Shown here piece after piece: positions 38,864-51,381 of a stretch of DNA of 64,000 nt. The position numbers and the translations under genes were made by a program. The stretch comes from Erwinia oleae. GTDB taxonomy: Bacteria; Pseudomonadota; Gammaproteobacteria; Enterobacterales; Enterobacteriaceae. The notes beneath the pieces are model-generated. The model saw only the letters and a list, made by a program, of their open reading frames with translations, was not told the DNA's origin and made no database searches. Numbering within the stretch: the stretch's first letter is position 1; the number at the start of each line of letters is the position of its first letter. The stretch is taken from positions 62,001-126,000 of the forward strand of contig NZ_JNVB01000001.1 in the NCBI RefSeq assembly GCF_000770305.1, given 5' to 3'.

Positions 38864-40246
38864 TTATGAGACGCGGTGTCCCAATGCGGCATTTTCATCA
38901 GTCTGCGCGGGGCTGACCGGGAAATTACGCATCAGCAGCGCAAAGGCCAGATCAATCTCTTCCGGCACCGGGATCCAGACGATATGGCCATTGCCCGGCG
39001 CCACCTGTGCAGCCTGACCTTTATTGTTTTCCATCTCAGCCAGATGAAAGGTCACGTTGCCCTGCGGCGTCATCATTTCCAGACTGTCGCCGACGCTGAA
39101 TTTGTTTTTCACTTCAACCTGCGCCAGATGCCCGCGACGCTCGCCGGTAAACTCACCGACGAACTGCTGGCTGTCCGAGGCGGAGTGGCTGCGTTCGTAA
39201 TTCTGATAGCTGTCGTGCGTGTGGCGGCGCAGGAAGCCCTCGGTATAACCGCGATGGGCCAGGCACTCCAGCGTCTCAAGCAGCGAAGCGTCGAACGGCT
39301 TGCCCGCTACCGCATCGTCAATTGCGCGGCGATATACCTGCGCGGTGCGGGCGCAGTAGTAATGGGATTTGGTACGGCCTTCGATTTTCAGCGAATGGAC
39401 GCCCATGTTCGTCAGCTGCCCGACGTGTGCGACCGCGCGCAGATCCTTTGAATTCATGATATAGGTGCCGTGCTCGTCTTCAAAAGCCGTCATGTATTCG
39501 CCGGGGCGCGACGCTTCTTCAATCATAAATACGCTGTCGGTGGGCTGACCTTCGCCAAGTACGGGCTCAACGTGGCGCACCGGGATCGGCTGCTGCTGGT
39601 GCACGATATTTCCCAGCGTATCTTCCTTGCCTTCCTGTACGTTATATTGCCAGCGGCAGGCGTTGGTGCAGGTGCCCTGGTTAGGATCGCGTTTGTTGAT
39701 GTAGCCAGAGAGCAGGCAGCGCCCGGAATAGGCCATGCACAGCGCGCCGTGCACGAAGATCTCCAGTTCCATTTCCGGCACCTGCTGACGAATTTCAGCA
39801 ATCTCTTCGAGCGAAAGTTCACGCGATAAAATGACGCGGGTTAATCCCATCTGCTGCCAGAATTTCACCGTTGCCCAGTTTACCGCGTTGGCCTGCACTG
39901 ACAGATGGATATCCATCTGCGGGAACGCCTCGCGCACCATCATGATCAGGCCCGGATCGGACATGATCAGCGCGTCCGGCCCCATCTCAACCACGGGTTG
40001 CAGATCGCGAATAAAGGTTTTCAGCTTGGCGTTGTGCGGCGCGATATTCACCACGACGTAAAACTTTTTACCCAGCGCGTGGGCTTCATTGATGCCGGTC
40101 GCCAGGTTCTCGTGGTTAAATTCGTTGTTACGCACGCGCAGGCTGTAGCGGGGCTGGCCCGCGTATACCGCGTCAGCGCCGTAGGCGAAGGCGAAACGCA
40201 TATTTTTCAGCGTACCTGCCGGGGAGAGAAGTTCGGGTTTAAACAT
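38864..40246 (-). CDS. yegQ: U32-family tRNA hydroxylation protein YegQ/TrhP
   Basis: A 460-residue U32 peptidase-family protein. It opens MFKPELLSPAGTLKNMRFA, carries FVHGALCMAYSGRCLLSGY and the cysteine-rich NQGTCTNACRW segment typical of this iron-sulfur-linked group, and has a C-terminal domain with MMTPQGNVTFHL. E. coli YegQ (TrhP, 453 residues) takes part in prephenate-dependent formation of 5-hydroxyuridine at tRNA position 34. Start ATG 40246 matches E. coli; the frame is open eight codons more. cyaR follows it, while yegP, its E. coli neighbour on the baeR side, is absent. Confidence 0.94.
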   Translation of the reverse strand: MFKPELLSPAGTLKNMRFAFAYGADAVYAGQPRYSLRVRNNEFNHENLATGINEAHALGKKFYVVVNIAPHNAKLKTFIRDLQPVVEMGPDALIMSDPGLIMMVREAFPQMDIHLSVQANAVNWATVKFWQQMGLTRVILSRELSLEEIAEIRQQVPEMELEIFVHGALCMAYSGRCLLSGYINKRDPNQGTCTNACRWQYNVQEGKEDTLGNIVHQQQPIPVRHVEPVLGEGQPTDSVFMIEEASRPGEYMTAFEDEHGTYIMNSKDLRAVAHVGQLTNMGVHSLKIEGRTKSHYYCARTAQVYRRAIDDAVAGKPFDASLLETLECLAHRGYTEGFLRRHTHDSYQNYERSHSASDSQQFVGEFTGERRGHLAQVEVKNKFSVGDSLEMMTPQGNVTFHLAEMENNKGQAAQVAPGNGHIVWIPVPEEIDLAFALLMRNFPVSPAQTDENAALGHRVS

Positions 40247-40322
40247 GAGTATCTCGGTGTGAACGGGCAACCTCGCAAAAGAGCGGGAATTGTAGAAGTT
40301 GCCCGCAGGAATGTAAATTGCG

Positions 40323-41027
40323 CTAGATCAAGCGGCACACATCTGCTTCCCAACGGTAGCCCATGCCGTAAACCGCGCGGATAAAGGGCTGATCGGCATC
40401 AAGGGATTCCAGCTTGCGCCGCAGGTTCTTGATATGGCTGTCAATGGTGCGATCGGTCACCACGCGATAATCGTCATAAAGGTGATTGAGCAACTGCTCG
40501 CGTGAGAATACTTTTCCCGGTTCCTGCGCCAGCGTTTTCAGCATGCGAAACTCGGCGGGCGTAAGATCCAGCGCATCGCCTTCCCAGCTTGCCTGAAAGC
40601 GGCCTTCATCCACCACCAGTCGCGAGCTTTTTTGTGCTTCTTCCGGTGAGCGCAGGCAGCGTTTGAGAATGGTTTTGACGCGGGCGACCACTTCACGCGG
40701 GCTGAACGGCTTGCAGATGTAGTCATCGGCGCCAATTTCCAGCCCCAGCAGGCGATCGATCTCTTCAGTTTTCGCCGTTACCATTACGATCGGCACCTCA
40801 CTGGTACGGCGGATTTCGCGGCACAGCGACAGACCGTCCATGCCCGGCAGCATTAAATCGAGCAGGATCAGATCGGGCGGCGTCTGCTGAACCCAAGCCA
40901 GCACTTCGTCGCCGCGCAGCAGGTGATGCGTGCGATAGTTTGCTGCCTGAAGGTAGTCCACCAGCAGCTGGCCAAGCTTAGGTTCGTCCTCCACGATAAG
41001 GATCAGCGGTTCATGCGTTTCGTTCAT
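40323..41027 (-). CDS. baeR: Response regulator BaeR
   Basis: A 234-residue OmpR-family regulator: receiver domain with acidic pocket (VEDEP), phospho-acceptor Asp in [13 protein letters not shown] and the K-P motif ICKPFSP, then a winged-helix DNA-binding domain with [15 protein letters not shown]. It is the partner of BaeS and activates mdtABC, acrD and spy in response to envelope stress (indole, flavonoids, zinc, tannin) in E. coli. Last gene of mdtABCD-baeSR, 11 bases after baeS. Confidence 0.96.
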   Translation of the reverse strand: MNETHEPLILIVEDEPKLGQLLVDYLQAANYRTHHLLRGDEVLAWVQQTPPDLILLDLMLPGMDGLSLCREIRRTSEVPIVMVTAKTEEIDRLLGLEIGADDYICKPFSPREVVARVKTILKRCLRSPEEAQKSSRLVVDEGRFQASWEGDALDLTPAEFRMLKTLAQEPGKVFSREQLLNHLYDDYRVVTDRTIDSHIKNLRRKLESLDADQPFIRAVYGMGYRWEADVCRLI

Positions 41028-41038
41028 AGCGCTCTGCT

Positions 41039-42424
41039 TCAGTTATGCTTGAGCGGTAAGTTTACCGCAATTTGCAGGCCGCCCGCATCAGCATGATGCG
41101 CAGTGATGGTGCCGTCGTGCGCCTCAACGATATTCTGACAAATGGCCAGCCCCAGCCCGGAACCTCCGCTGGCGCGGTTGCGCGAGCTTTCCGCGCGATA
41201 AAAACGCTCAAAAATTTGCTGGCGCTGCGCGTCGGTAATGCCGGGCGCGCTGTCGTCAAACTGTATGATAAAGCTGTCAGGCTGTGAAAGCAGGGTGACA
41301 ACCAGGCCGCCGCCGGCATCGGTATAACGCAGGCTGTTTTCCATCAGGTTAGTGAAGAGCTGCATCAGGCGATCGGGATCGCCAAACATATCAGCACGCT
41401 CGGGCAGCCTCAGCGTCAGCGACAGACCGTGACCGGCGAAGCGCCCGGTAAAGTTTCCGGCGACCAGCTCCAGCAGCGGCACCAGATCGGTATTGCTTTT
41501 ACGGTAGGCGAGCGCGCCCTCGTCGGAAAGCGAGAGCTGATGCACATCATCCACCAGCTTGGTCAGCGTCGCCACCTCGCCCTGAAGCGAGACGATGGAC
41601 TCAGGCGTCAGTTTGCGCACGCCATCCTGAATTGCCTCCAGTTCGCCGCGCAGGATCGCCAGCGGCGTGCGCAGCTCGTGAGAAATATCCGCCATAAACG
41701 CGCGGCGCATACTCTCATTTTTTTCCAGCGTGCTGGCAAGACGATTAAAATCCTGCCCCAGTCTGCCCAGTTCGTCGCGGCTGTTGGCCTGCACCCGGCT
41801 GGTAAAGTCGCCCGCCGCCAGGCGATGCGTGCCTTCGACCAGCCGTTTCACCGGCGCCAGCAGGCCGCGCGACATCAGCCAGGTGACCAGCGCCGCCAAC
41901 AGCATGGTCAGGCCCACGATGATCCAGCTGGTTCTGCGCTGCTGCTGATCGAAGTTAATATCGGCGCTGCGCGTCAGTCGCTCCGGCGGTGAACCGATCA
42001 CCCAGCCGACCACGCGCCCATCGCTGAGGGTGATATTGCGCCGCGACCCTTCCGGCGGTATTGGATCGCGCGGGCCGATCATCACATGGAAACGCTGGTC
42101 GAGTACCCAAAATGCCGTGCGCCAGCCGTGCGGCGGCAGCTGATTATTGGCATCGGGATTCTGTTCCAGCGAGCGCAGGATCTGAAACACCAGTTTGTTA
42201 TTGTGGCGCAAAAAATCCCAGTTGCCATGCTGCTCGTACTGATCGGCCAGCGCGTCGCTGAGCATATTCAGCCGCTGCTCGTTTCCCTTCTTGATGTAGT
42301 CAATAAAGCCATGCTCAAAGCTTAAGCGTACGCCCCAGTGCATGGTGATCAGCACCAGCATGCAGGTGGAGAATATGGCGGCGAAGAGCTTGGCGGTAAT
42401 GCCAATGCGCAGCTTTGCAAACAT
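41039..42424 (-). CDS. baeS: Sensor histidine kinase BaeS
   Basis: A 461-residue kinase: membrane segment at about residues 10-32, periplasmic sensor to about residue 165, second membrane segment ([17 protein letters not shown]), HAMP domain, phospho-acceptor motif [13 protein letters not shown] and an ATPase domain with N-box [11 protein letters not shown]1 DSAPGI and GSGLGLAIC. It phosphorylates BaeR under envelope stress. Start ATG 42424 overlaps the mdtD stop by one base (TGATG). Confidence 0.96.
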   Translation of the reverse strand: MFAKLRIGITAKLFAAIFSTCMLVLITMHWGVRLSFEHGFIDYIKKGNEQRLNMLSDALADQYEQHGNWDFLRHNNKLVFQILRSLEQNPDANNQLPPHGWRTAFWVLDQRFHVMIGPRDPIPPEGSRRNITLSDGRVVGWVIGSPPERLTRSADINFDQQQRRTSWIIVGLTMLLAALVTWLMSRGLLAPVKRLVEGTHRLAAGDFTSRVQANSRDELGRLGQDFNRLASTLEKNESMRRAFMADISHELRTPLAILRGELEAIQDGVRKLTPESIVSLQGEVATLTKLVDDVHQLSLSDEGALAYRKSNTDLVPLLELVAGNFTGRFAGHGLSLTLRLPERADMFGDPDRLMQLFTNLMENSLRYTDAGGGLVVTLLSQPDSFIIQFDDSAPGITDAQRQQIFERFYRAESSRNRASGGSGLGLAICQNIVEAHDGTITAHHADAGGLQIAVNLPLKHN

Positions 42425-43824
42425 CAGGGTTTCCTCCTGCGCCTGAGCACGACGTTCTTACTGATATCATTGGGCACCCGCAAGAAGATCAGCGCCGGCA
42501 GCGCGATAATCAGCGCGATACATAACCAGGTGTAGATAAAGGCCTGGTGAAGGCCATCGGACTGTGTCGGCTGACCAAAGGTGCCGAGCAGCAGGCCAGC
42601 GACGGTCACGCCGATACTCATTGATAACTGCATCACCATCGACAGCAGGCTGTTGCCGCTGCTCGCCAGGTCGTCAGGCAGCTCTTTTAACGTCAGCGTA
42701 TTCATCGCCGAAAAACGAATGGCGTTCACCATCCCCTGGAAAAAGAGCACCACCGGCAGCAGCAGGTTCCAGCCCATCATCGCCACGAACAGCAGCAGCA
42801 GCACGACCGCCGCCAGCGCAAACGTTGAGCCGGTCAGCACGTTACGGTAGCCAAAACGGTTAACGATTTGCACCACGATGCGCTTCATGCCCATGTTGCC
42901 CAGCACCATAGGGATCATCATCAATCCGGCGTGAAACGGCGAATAGCCAATGCCAATTTGCAGGAAAATCGGCGTCATAAACGGCAGCATACCGCTGCCG
43001 ATACGTCCCGCCAGGCTGCCCAGCAGCCCCAGTGTGTAAACCCGGTTGTCGAACAACCGCAGGCTGAACAGCGCTTTTTCATTGCCGCGCGCATGCAGCA
43101 GATAGAACAGCAGGGAAAAGACGCCCGTCAGGATCAGCAGACAGAGCAGCAGCGGTGGAATGCCTGAGCCGCGCTGACCATCCAGCGCCAGCGTCAGCGT
43201 CGCCATGCCCGCCGCCAGCAACAGGAAACCCAGAAAATCGAAGCGTTTCGGCGGCAGCGACAGATTCTGCATCAGCATAATCGTCGCCACGGCGCCCGCC
43301 AGCCCGACCGGCAGATTAATCAGGAAGATCCAGTGCCAGCTGGCGTACTCAACCAGCACGCCGCCCAGCGCCGGGCCAAGCAGCGGGCCGATCTGGCCGG
43401 GCAGGGTAACAAAAGTCATCGCCGCCATATACTGCGTGCGCGGCACCAGTTTCATCACCGTCAGGCGGCCCACCGGCACCATCATCGCGCCGCCGATGCC
43501 CTGCACTACGCGCGCGGCGATGAGCTGATCCAGTGAGGTCGACATCGCACAGAACAGCGAGCCGATGCTGAACAGAATAATCGCGCTACAAAAGATATTG
43601 CGTACGCCAAAACGGTCGGCCAGCCAGCCGCTGACCGGTAGCATCACCGCCACCGTCAGCACATAGGAGACGATCACCGAGTGCATATTCAGCGGGCTTT
43701 CGTTCAGGCTGGGGGCCATAGAGGGCAGGGCGGTGTTGACGATGGTGGTATCCAGCGTCTGCATAAAGAAACCGAAGGCGACGATCCACAGTTGCCAGCG
43801 CACGGTGGCGGGGAGCGTATTCAT
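42424..43824 (-). CDS. mdtD: MFS transporter MdtD
   Basis: A 466-residue DHA2-type MFS transporter with 14 predicted helices and family motifs [22 protein letters not shown] and [16 protein letters not shown]. It is the fourth gene of the mdtABCD-baeSR operon. In E. coli MdtD does not clearly contribute to drug resistance and has been linked to citrate or iron-citrate export (IceT in Salmonella). One-base overlaps with mdtC and baeS indicate translational coupling. Confidence 0.95.
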   Translation of the reverse strand: MNTLPATVRWQLWIVAFGFFMQTLDTTIVNTALPSMAPSLNESPLNMHSVIVSYVLTVAVMLPVSGWLADRFGVRNIFCSAIILFSIGSLFCAMSTSLDQLIAARVVQGIGGAMMVPVGRLTVMKLVPRTQYMAAMTFVTLPGQIGPLLGPALGGVLVEYASWHWIFLINLPVGLAGAVATIMLMQNLSLPPKRFDFLGFLLLAAGMATLTLALDGQRGSGIPPLLLCLLILTGVFSLLFYLLHARGNEKALFSLRLFDNRVYTLGLLGSLAGRIGSGMLPFMTPIFLQIGIGYSPFHAGLMMIPMVLGNMGMKRIVVQIVNRFGYRNVLTGSTFALAAVVLLLLFVAMMGWNLLLPVVLFFQGMVNAIRFSAMNTLTLKELPDDLASSGNSLLSMVMQLSMSIGVTVAGLLLGTFGQPTQSDGLHQAFIYTWLCIALIIALPALIFLRVPNDISKNVVLRRRRKP

Positions 43825-46800
43825 CAGCTAACAGCCTCCATTCCTCTTTTGCGGCGTAGCTTATCCATATACAGATAAACCACGGGCGTGGTGTAAAGGG
43901 TTAATAGCTGGCTCATCACCAGGCCGCCAGCGATAGTGATGCCGAGCGGTTGACGCAGCTCGGCACCGTCGCCGCTGGCCAGCACCAGCGGCAGCGCGCC
44001 AAACAGTGCGGCCAGCGTAGTCATCATAATGGGCCGGAAGCGCATCAGGCTGGCTTCAAAAATCGCCTCGCGCGCGCTGAGATGGCCGCTGCGCTGCGCA
44101 TGCAGCGCGAAGTCCACCATCATAATCGCATTCTTTTTCACGATGCCAATCAGCAGCAGAATGCCAATCAGCGCAATCAGGCTGAACGGCGTACCAAACA
44201 GCTCCAGCGCCAGCAGCGCGCCGACGCCCGCCGAGGGCAGGGTCGAGAGGATGGTCAGCGGATGCACGTAGCTCTCATACAGCATGCCGAGCACGATATA
44301 GACCGTGGCGATAGCGCCCAGGATCAGCCAGATCTGACTGCCCTGCGACTGCTGAAAAAGCTGCGCGGTGCCGGCGAAGCTACCGCGTACGCTGTTCGGC
44401 ACGCCGAGCGCGGTCATACTGCGATCGATAGCGGCCGATGCCTGAGATAGCGAGACGCCTTCAGGCAGGTTGAAGGAAATGGTCGACGCAGCGGAAAGCC
44501 CCTGATGGTTGACTGAAAGCGGCGCGTTGGCCGGTTGCCAGCGGGCAAAGTACGACAGCGGAATGGCCTTGCCGTCGCTGTTAAGGACATACATCAAATC
44601 CAGCGCGCTGACGTCCTGGGTATAGCGCGGATCCACCTCCATCACCACTTTATACTGATTCAGCGGCTGATAAATGGTGGATATCTGCCGCTGCCCGAAC
44701 GCGTCATTCAGCAGGTTGTTGATATCTGAAACGCTGATCCCCAACCGCGACATGGTTGCGCGATCGTAGGTGAGCGCCAGCTCTGCGCCATTGTCCTGCT
44801 GATCGGAGTTGATATCGGCCAGTTCAGGCAGAGTGGCGAACGCTTTGCGGATCTTTGGTTCCCACAGGCGCAGATCGTCAAGGTTGTCCGACAGCAACGT
44901 GTACTGATAGCTGGCGCTGGACTCGCGTCCACCCGCGCGCAGATCCTGCACCGCCATCAGGAAAAGATTAGCACCCGGCTCTTTCGCCAGCTTCACCCGC
45001 AGCCGGGCGATAACCTGCTGCGCGCTCTCGCTGCGCTGGCCGAGCGGCTTCAGCGAAATAAACATCGAGCCGCTGTTGGTGCGTGAACCGCCGGTAAAGC
45101 CCACCACGCTCTCTACGGCCGGATCGCTGCGTACAATCTTCATAAAGTCTTCCAGCTTGCTGCGCATCGACTGGAACGAGATGCTTTGATCCGCCTGAAT
45201 AAAGCCCATCAGCCGTCCGGTATCCTGCTCCGGCATGAAGGTTTTCGGAATGGCCACGTAAAGATACAGGGTCAGGCCGATGGTGCCGAGGAACAGCAGC
45301 AGCGTCCAGCGCGAGTAATTTAACACCTGCTTCAGCGACCGGCCGTAAGCGTGCTGTAGCCCGTTCAGCACGCTGCCGATGCGCCGCTTGCGCGGCTGTG
45401 CAGAGGCAGGCCGCGCGCGCAACAGCCGTGCGCACATCATCGGCGTCAGCGTCAGTGAGACAACCAGTGAAATCAGTATGGAGACAGAGAGGGTGACGGC
45501 AAACTCTTTAAAGAAGCGTCCTATCAGCCCGCCAAGCATCAGCAGCGGCAGGAATACCGCCACCAGCGAAATGCTCATCGACAGCACGGTAAAGCCCACT
45601 TCGCGTACGCCCTGCAACGATGCCTGAAGCGGTTTCATTCCGGCTTCGACATGGCGCGAAATATTCTCCAGCACCACGATCGCATCATCCACCACGAAGC
45701 CGGTCGCCACGGTCAGCGCCATCAGCGACAGGTTATTGAGGCTGAAATCGCACAGGTACATGGCGGCAAAGGTGCCGATAAGCGATACCGGTACTGCCAC
45801 GGCGGGGATCAGCGTGGCGCGGCCCGAGCGCAGGAACAGAAAAACCACGGCGATCACCAGCCCCACGGCGATAGCCAGCGACTGCTCCACTTCCTCCAGC
45901 GAAGCGCGGATGGTGGGTGAGCGATCCTGCGAAACCTCAAGGTTGATGGCGGCAGGCATGCCTGCGCGCAGCTCGGGCAACTGTTGGCGAATGCGATCGA
46001 TGGTATCGATGATATTGGCTTCGGGCAGCTTACGGATCAGCATCAGGATCGCGGGCCTGGCGTTTGCCATCCCGGCGTTGCGCACGTCTTCTACCGAGTC
46101 CGTTACCGTCGCGACGTCCTTCAGCCGTACCGCCGCGCCGTTGCTGTGATGAATGACCAGCGGCTGATATTCCGCCGCGGTTTTCAACTCGTCGTTGGTT
46201 TTCACCTGCCAGCGCTGCTGCTGATCTTCAATGGCGCCCTGCGGCCTGCGCTGGTTGGCGTTAGCAATGGTTTCGCGTACTGCGTCCAGCGAGACGCCCT
46301 GGTTAAATAACGCCTGCGGATTCAGCGCCACGCGCACCGCCGGGAGCGAACTGCCGCCGACCGTGACGTCGCCCACGCCTTCAATCTGCGCCAGCTTTTG
46401 CGACAGCTGCGTGGAGGCGTAATCGTACATCTGACCTGGCGTCCAGCTATCCGAAGTGAGGCTGATGATGGCTATCGGCGCGTCGGAGGGATTGATTTTT
46501 CGCCATTTCGGGCGGTCGGGCATGCCGGTGGGCAGCAGGCTTTGCGAGGCGTTGATCGCGCCCTGCACGTCACGCGCCGCGCCGTTGATGTCGCGGTCAA
46601 AATCAAAAACAAGAATGATGCGCGTGCTGCCCAGCGAGCTGGTGGAGGTCATTTCGCTGACGCCGGAAATACGCCCCAGCGCGCGCTCCAGCGGCGTGGC
46701 GACCGATGATGCCATGATTTCCGGCGAGGCGCCGGGTAGCGAGGCGGAAATAACAATCACCGGGAAATCCACCTGCGGCAGCGGCGCCACCGGCAGCAGA

Positions 46801-46889
46801 CGAAAACCCAGCACGCCCGCCAGGGTGATGGCAAGCGTCAGCAAAATAGTGCCGACGGGCCGGTGAATAAAAAGCGCAAAAAATCTCAC
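43824..46889 (-). CDS. mdtC: RND multidrug efflux subunit MdtC
   Basis: A 1021-residue inner-membrane RND transporter with 12 helices and two large periplasmic loops. The proton-relay Asp pair lies in [17 protein letters not shown], and [15 protein letters not shown] marks the tenth-eleventh helices. With MdtB it forms an unusual heterotrimer (two MdtB to one MdtC) that works with MdtA and TolC, exporting bile salts, novobiocin and other compounds. It overlaps mdtB by four bases (ATGA). Confidence 0.97.
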   Translation of the reverse strand: MRFFALFIHRPVGTILLTLAITLAGVLGFRLLPVAPLPQVDFPVIVISASLPGASPEIMASSVATPLERALGRISGVSEMTSTSSLGSTRIILVFDFDRDINGAARDVQGAINASQSLLPTGMPDRPKWRKINPSDAPIAIISLTSDSWTPGQMYDYASTQLSQKLAQIEGVGDVTVGGSSLPAVRVALNPQALFNQGVSLDAVRETIANANQRRPQGAIEDQQQRWQVKTNDELKTAAEYQPLVIHHSNGAAVRLKDVATVTDSVEDVRNAGMANARPAILMLIRKLPEANIIDTIDRIRQQLPELRAGMPAAINLEVSQDRSPTIRASLEEVEQSLAIAVGLVIAVVFLFLRSGRATLIPAVAVPVSLIGTFAAMYLCDFSLNNLSLMALTVATGFVVDDAIVVLENISRHVEAGMKPLQASLQGVREVGFTVLSMSISLVAVFLPLLMLGGLIGRFFKEFAVTLSVSILISLVVSLTLTPMMCARLLRARPASAQPRKRRIGSVLNGLQHAYGRSLKQVLNYSRWTLLLFLGTIGLTLYLYVAIPKTFMPEQDTGRLMGFIQADQSISFQSMRSKLEDFMKIVRSDPAVESVVGFTGGSRTNSGSMFISLKPLGQRSESAQQVIARLRVKLAKEPGANLFLMAVQDLRAGGRESSASYQYTLLSDNLDDLRLWEPKIRKAFATLPELADINSDQQDNGAELALTYDRATMSRLGISVSDINNLLNDAFGQRQISTIYQPLNQYKVVMEVDPRYTQDVSALDLMYVLNSDGKAIPLSYFARWQPANAPLSVNHQGLSAASTISFNLPEGVSLSQASAAIDRSMTALGVPNSVRGSFAGTAQLFQQSQGSQIWLILGAIATVYIVLGMLYESYVHPLTILSTLPSAGVGALLALELFGTPFSLIALIGILLLIGIVKKNAIMMVDFALHAQRSGHLSAREAIFEASLMRFRPIMMTTLAALFGALPLVLASGDGAELRQPLGITIAGGLVMSQLLTLYTTPVVYLYMDKLRRKRGMEAVS

Positions 46890-49800
46890 TGCGGCGCCCC
46901 CTGGCTGAAGCGACGGCGGGTGGCATGCGCGAGGCGGTCAAACAGGAGATAGATAACCGGCGTGGTAAACAGCGTCAGCACCTGACTGACGATCAGCCCG
47001 CCGACCATCGCAATACCGAGCGGTTGACGCAGTTCCGCCCCGACGCCCTGGCTCAGCATCAGCGGCAGCGCACCGAGCAGCGCCGCCAGCGTGGTCATTA
47101 AAATCGGCCGAAAGCGCAGAAGGCAGGCCTGATAGATAGCATCGTAAGGCGTCATGCCCTGTTCCCGCTCCGCCGCCAGCGCAAAATCAATCATCATGAT
47201 GGCGTTCTTTTTCACGATGCCGATAAGCAAAATAATGCCGATAATGGCGATCACATCCAGTTCATTGCCGCTCAGCATCAGCGCCAGCAGCGCGCCAACG
47301 CCTGCGGTCGGCAGCGTGGAGAGAATGGTAATGGGATGAATAAAGCTCTCATACAGCACGCCCAGAACGATATACATCGCCACCACGGCGGCCACGATCA
47401 GCCAGACGGTGCTGGAGAGCGCGGCCTGAAAAGCCAGCGTGCTGCCCTGAAAGCGCGTCATGATCTCCGTCGGCATCGACAGATCCTTTTCCGCCTGGCT
47501 GATGGCGTTAACCGCCTGCTCCAGCGAATAGCCGTCGCTGACGTCGAAAGAGAAGGTGGTCGACGGGAACTGATCAAGATGGCTGATACCCAGCGCGCCG
47601 TAGCGCTGCCCGATGGTGGCGATGGCGCCGAGCGGTACCATCGCGCCGTCGCTGCCTTTCAGGCGGATGCCGTCCAGGCTTTGCAGGCCCGGCGTGGTGG
47701 TGGTGTCGTGTTCCAGCACCACGCGATACTGGCTGGCCTGGGTATAAATGGTAGAAATAAGCCGCTGGCCGAAGGCGTTGTAGAGCGCGTTGTCAACGTC
47801 CGCCATTGAGATGCCCAGCCTGCTGGCGCTGTCGCGGTTGACGTTAACCCAGGCTTCCAGCCCGCGATCCTGCCAGTCGCTGCTGACGTTTTTCAGGGCG
47901 GGCAGGGTCGCCAGTTTGCTGGTCAACTGCGGCACCCACAGGCTCAGCGAATCAAGCGAACTGGTCTGAAGCGTAAACTGATACTGCGTTCGGCTGAGCT
48001 GGGTATCAATAGTTAAATCCTGCACCGGCTGAAGATAGAGACTGACGCCGGGCACGTTGTCTACGGCGGATTGCAGGCGCGCAATCACCGTCGGGATACG
48101 ATCTTCACGCTGATCAAGCGGCTTAAGATTAATTTGCAGTCGCCCGCTGTTCAGCGCCGGATTGGTGCCGTCGACGCCAACAAATGAGGTCAGGCTCTGT
48201 ACCGCCGGATCTTTCATTATGATCGACGCCACCTGCTGCTGGCGCTGCGCCATGCTGGCATAGGAGACGGACTGCGGCGCCTGAAGCGTGCCCTGAATGA
48301 TGCCGTTGTCCTGAAGCGGGAAGAAACCTTTTGGAATGGCAATCCACAGCAGTACGGTAATGACCAGGGTGGTCAGCGCCACGCCGAGCGTCAGCCACGG
48401 ATGATTAAGGACGCGGCGCAGAATACGACCGTAACCGGCAATAATGCGTGAAAACATCGCTTCGCTGGCGCGGGAGAAACGGTTTTGCTTGCGCAGCGAC
48501 TCCACACTGAGCATCCGTGCGCACATCATCGGCGTCAGGGTAAGCGACACCACGGCGGAGATCAGAATCGAAATGGCCAACGTCACCGCGAACTCACGAA
48601 ACAGCCTGCCGACGATATCGCCCATAAACAGCAGCGGGATCAGCACTGCGATCAGTGAGAAGGTGAGGGAAATAATGGTAAAGCCGATTTCACCTGCGCC
48701 TTTCAACGCGGCGGCCATCGGTTTTTCGCCTTTTTCGATATAGCGCGAGATGTTCTCGATCACCACGATGGCGTCATCGACCACAAAACCGGTGGCGATG
48801 GTCAGCGCCATCAGCGTCAGGTTGTTGATGGAAAACCCAAGGAAATAGATCACCGCAAAGGTGCCGACCAGCGACAGCGGCACCGCCACGGCAGGAATGA
48901 TCGTCGCAGGCACGTTGCGCAGAAACAGATAGATGATCATCACCACCAGCGCGATAGAGAGCATCAGCTCAAACTGCACGTCGTGCACGGAGGCGCGGAT
49001 GTTGGTCGTGCGGTCGGTGAGCATTTTCACCTCCACCGACTTCGGCAGCGAAGCGGTAAGGGCGGGCAGCATCTGACGAATATTGTCGGCGGTGGTGATA
49101 ATGTTCGCACCCGGCTGACGCTGAATATTGAGCACGATGGCGGGCTGGCGGTTGGCCCACGCGCCCAGCCACTCGTTTTCGGCGCCCTGTTCGATGGTCG
49201 CCACGTCGCGCAGGCGAACCGGCGCGCCGTTCTGCCAGGCAACGATGAGCTGGCGATAGTCCTCGGCGGATTTCATCTGATCGTTGGCCGAGAGCGTGAT
49301 GGAGCGCTGCGGGCCGTCCAGGCTGCCTTTGGCCGAATTAACGTTGGCGTTACTGATGGCGGTGCGCACTGTTTCGCTGTCGAGGCCGAGCGCAGCCAGC
49401 GCCTGCGCGTTCAGCTTAACGCGGACGGCGGGGCGCTGGCCGCCTGAAAGCGTCACCAGCCCGACGCCCGTGACCTGAGAAATCTTTTGCGCCACGCGCG
49501 TTTCCACCATGTCGTGAACCTGCGTCATCGGCATGCTGGTGGTGGTGACCGCCAGGGTCATGATCGGCGGGTCCGCCGGGTTGACCTTGCTGTATACGGG
49601 CGGATTGGGCAGGTCGGAGGGGAGCAGATTCGTCGCCGCGTTGATCGCCGCCTGTACTTCCTGCTCGGCCACGTCAAGCGGCAGCGTCAGCTGAAACTGT
49701 AGCGTCACCACCGATGCGCCACCGGCGCTTTGCGAGGCCATCTGTTTGAGGCCGGACATCTGCCCGAACTGGCGTTCAAGCGGCGCGGTAATGGCCGAAG

Positions 49801-49996
49801 TGATGACATCCGGGCTGGCGCCGGGGTAGAGCGTGACCACCTGAATGGTCGGATAGTCCACTTCCGGCAGGGCGGATACGGGCAGCGCACGGTAGCCAAG
49901 AAAGCCCGCCAGCAGGATGGCGATCATCAGCAGCGTGGTGGCAACCGGGCGTAAAATAAACTGGCGGGACGGCCCGCCGTCGGCGCTCACCTGCAT
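46886..49996 (-). CDS. mdtB: RND multidrug efflux subunit MdtB
   Basis: A 1036-residue RND transporter. After a short polar tail it opens with [20 protein letters not shown] and contains [17 protein letters not shown] and [18 protein letters not shown]. It is paralogous to MdtC but has its own helices and C-terminal tail ([17 protein letters not shown]). In E. coli MdtB is the subunit thought to transmit protons in the B2C trimer. It overlaps mdtA by one base and mdtC by four, so it is made from a tightly coupled message. Confidence 0.97.
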   Translation of the reverse strand: MQVSADGGPSRQFILRPVATTLLMIAILLAGFLGYRALPVSALPEVDYPTIQVVTLYPGASPDVITSAITAPLERQFGQMSGLKQMASQSAGGASVVTLQFQLTLPLDVAEQEVQAAINAATNLLPSDLPNPPVYSKVNPADPPIMTLAVTTTSMPMTQVHDMVETRVAQKISQVTGVGLVTLSGGQRPAVRVKLNAQALAALGLDSETVRTAISNANVNSAKGSLDGPQRSITLSANDQMKSAEDYRQLIVAWQNGAPVRLRDVATIEQGAENEWLGAWANRQPAIVLNIQRQPGANIITTADNIRQMLPALTASLPKSVEVKMLTDRTTNIRASVHDVQFELMLSIALVVMIIYLFLRNVPATIIPAVAVPLSLVGTFAVIYFLGFSINNLTLMALTIATGFVVDDAIVVIENISRYIEKGEKPMAAALKGAGEIGFTIISLTFSLIAVLIPLLFMGDIVGRLFREFAVTLAISILISAVVSLTLTPMMCARMLSVESLRKQNRFSRASEAMFSRIIAGYGRILRRVLNHPWLTLGVALTTLVITVLLWIAIPKGFFPLQDNGIIQGTLQAPQSVSYASMAQRQQQVASIIMKDPAVQSLTSFVGVDGTNPALNSGRLQINLKPLDQREDRIPTVIARLQSAVDNVPGVSLYLQPVQDLTIDTQLSRTQYQFTLQTSSLDSLSLWVPQLTSKLATLPALKNVSSDWQDRGLEAWVNVNRDSASRLGISMADVDNALYNAFGQRLISTIYTQASQYRVVLEHDTTTTPGLQSLDGIRLKGSDGAMVPLGAIATIGQRYGALGISHLDQFPSTTFSFDVSDGYSLEQAVNAISQAEKDLSMPTEIMTRFQGSTLAFQAALSSTVWLIVAAVVAMYIVLGVLYESFIHPITILSTLPTAGVGALLALMLSGNELDVIAIIGIILLIGIVKKNAIMMIDFALAAEREQGMTPYDAIYQACLLRFRPILMTTLAALLGALPLMLSQGVGAELRQPLGIAMVGGLIVSQVLTLFTTPVIYLLFDRLAHATRRRFSQGAPQ

Positions 49997-51222
49997 CAGG
50001 AACGTGCTCCTTTCGCTGGCTGCACGCGGGCATCCGGCTGGATGGACTGCGGCGCGACAACCTCAACCGTCGCGCCGTCGGTCAGGCGGTCGGTGCCATC
50101 GGTGACGACGCGTTCGCCGACGTTCAGTCCGGCGTTGACCACGGCTTTCTCGCTGTCCTGCATACCCACGGTGATCAATTTTTTACTGACTTTGTTTTCG
50201 GCGTTTACCACCCAGACAAAGTGGCCTTCACTGCCCATTTGCAGCGCGGCCGCCGGAACAACGATTGCGTCGTTCAGCGTGCTGGCCTTTAATCGTGCGT
50301 TAACAAACTGGTTGGGGAAAAGCGCGTCGTCGGTATTGCTGAACCGCGCTTTGAGCCTGAGGGTGCCGGTGGTGGTATCGATCTGATTATCCATGCTTAA
50401 CAGCGCGCCGCTGGCGATCAGCGTGCTGTTGCCGCGATCCCAGGCCTCGACCGGCACCGGTTGACCGCTTTTTCTGGCGGCAACCAGGGTGGCGATATCA
50501 TTTTCAGGCAGGCTGAATACCACATCAATCGGATGCGTTTGCGTGATAATGACCAGACCATTGCTGTCGCCGCTGGTCACGTAGTTGCCCACGTCCACCT
50601 GCCGCAGGCCAACGCGGCCCGCGACCGGCGCAATAATGCGACTGTAGGTTAGATTGAGTCGGGCGCTGGCGACGCTGCCTTCGTCGGCTTTCAGCGTGCC
50701 GAGCGTTTCATTAACCAGCGAGCGTTGATTATCCAGCTCCTGTTGTGAAACCAGATTGGTTTTCGCCAGTTTTTCATAGCGAGTCAGATCGCGGCGGGCG
50801 TTGGCCAGCGTGGCCTGATCTTTCGCCTGCTGACCCTGCGCCTGCGTCAGCGCCACCTCGTAAGGACGTGGATCGATCTCTGCCAGCAGTTGGCCTGCCT
50901 TGACCTCTTCGCCTTCGGTAAAGTGGACGGCCATCAGCTCGCCATCCACGCGGCTGCGCACGGTCACCGTATTGGCGGCGGTCACCGTTCCCAGGCCGGT
51001 GAGAAAGACCGGCACGCTCTGCCGTACGGCGGCGCTGGCCTGCACCGGCACCGTGGCGCCCGTCGCACCGCGTCGGCCGCCACTTTTTCCGCCTTTGCCG
51101 CGTGGCGCTTCGGTGGTTTTTTCCGACGGCTGGCTGCTGTGCCACCAGGCGTAACCGCCAGCCAGACAGGCAAAGACGATGAGAACAAGGATTATTTTCA
51201 GAGGACGACGCCCGGCATTCAT
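49996..51222 (-). CDS. mdtA: Membrane fusion (adaptor) protein MdtA
   Basis: A 408-residue periplasmic adaptor with an N-terminal membrane anchor ([18 protein letters not shown]), a low-complexity Gly/Arg/Lys linker ([14 protein letters not shown]), then lipoyl, alpha-hairpin and beta-barrel domains ([38 protein letters not shown]). It links MdtBC to TolC. Start ATG 51222 (MNAGRRPLK) follows GGAGAG at a rather long spacing; the open frame back to 51306 overlaps the promoter. First gene of the mdtABCD-baeSR operon. Confidence 0.95.
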   Translation of the reverse strand: MNAGRRPLKIILVLIVFACLAGGYAWWHSSQPSEKTTEAPRGKGGKSGGRRGATGATVPVQASAAVRQSVPVFLTGLGTVTAANTVTVRSRVDGELMAVHFTEGEEVKAGQLLAEIDPRPYEVALTQAQGQQAKDQATLANARRDLTRYEKLAKTNLVSQQELDNQRSLVNETLGTLKADEGSVASARLNLTYSRIIAPVAGRVGLRQVDVGNYVTSGDSNGLVIITQTHPIDVVFSLPENDIATLVAARKSGQPVPVEAWDRGNSTLIASGALLSMDNQIDTTTGTLRLKARFSNTDDALFPNQFVNARLKASTLNDAIVVPAAALQMGSEGHFVWVVNAENKVSKKLITVGMQDSEKAVVNAGLNVGERVVTDGTDRLTDGATVEVVAPQSIQPDARVQPAKGARS

Positions 51223-51306
51223 ATTGTTATGTGCTCTCCGATAGCAAATTTTCGCGCAGTGGGTCAACGTGACCCGCAAGTCCTCTATTTTAGCGGCTTT
51301 CAACAA

Positions 51307-51324
51307 GTCAAAAATGGAGGAATT
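51307..51324 (-). promoter_or_regulatory. BaeR-like box upstream of mdtA
   Basis: The minus strand reads AATTCCTCCATTTTTGAC, which matches the published E. coli BaeR box (T-run, CTCCAT, D, ATTGGC) at about 13 of 18 positions, including the whole CTCCAT core. It is about 85-100 bases upstream of the mdtA start, where a BaeR activator site is expected. Confidence 0.65.
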
Positions 51325-51381
51325 AAGAATAACTGTTCAACCGGTGTAAGTATGGCCGTTCAGCGCCGCTCAGAAAGCGAA

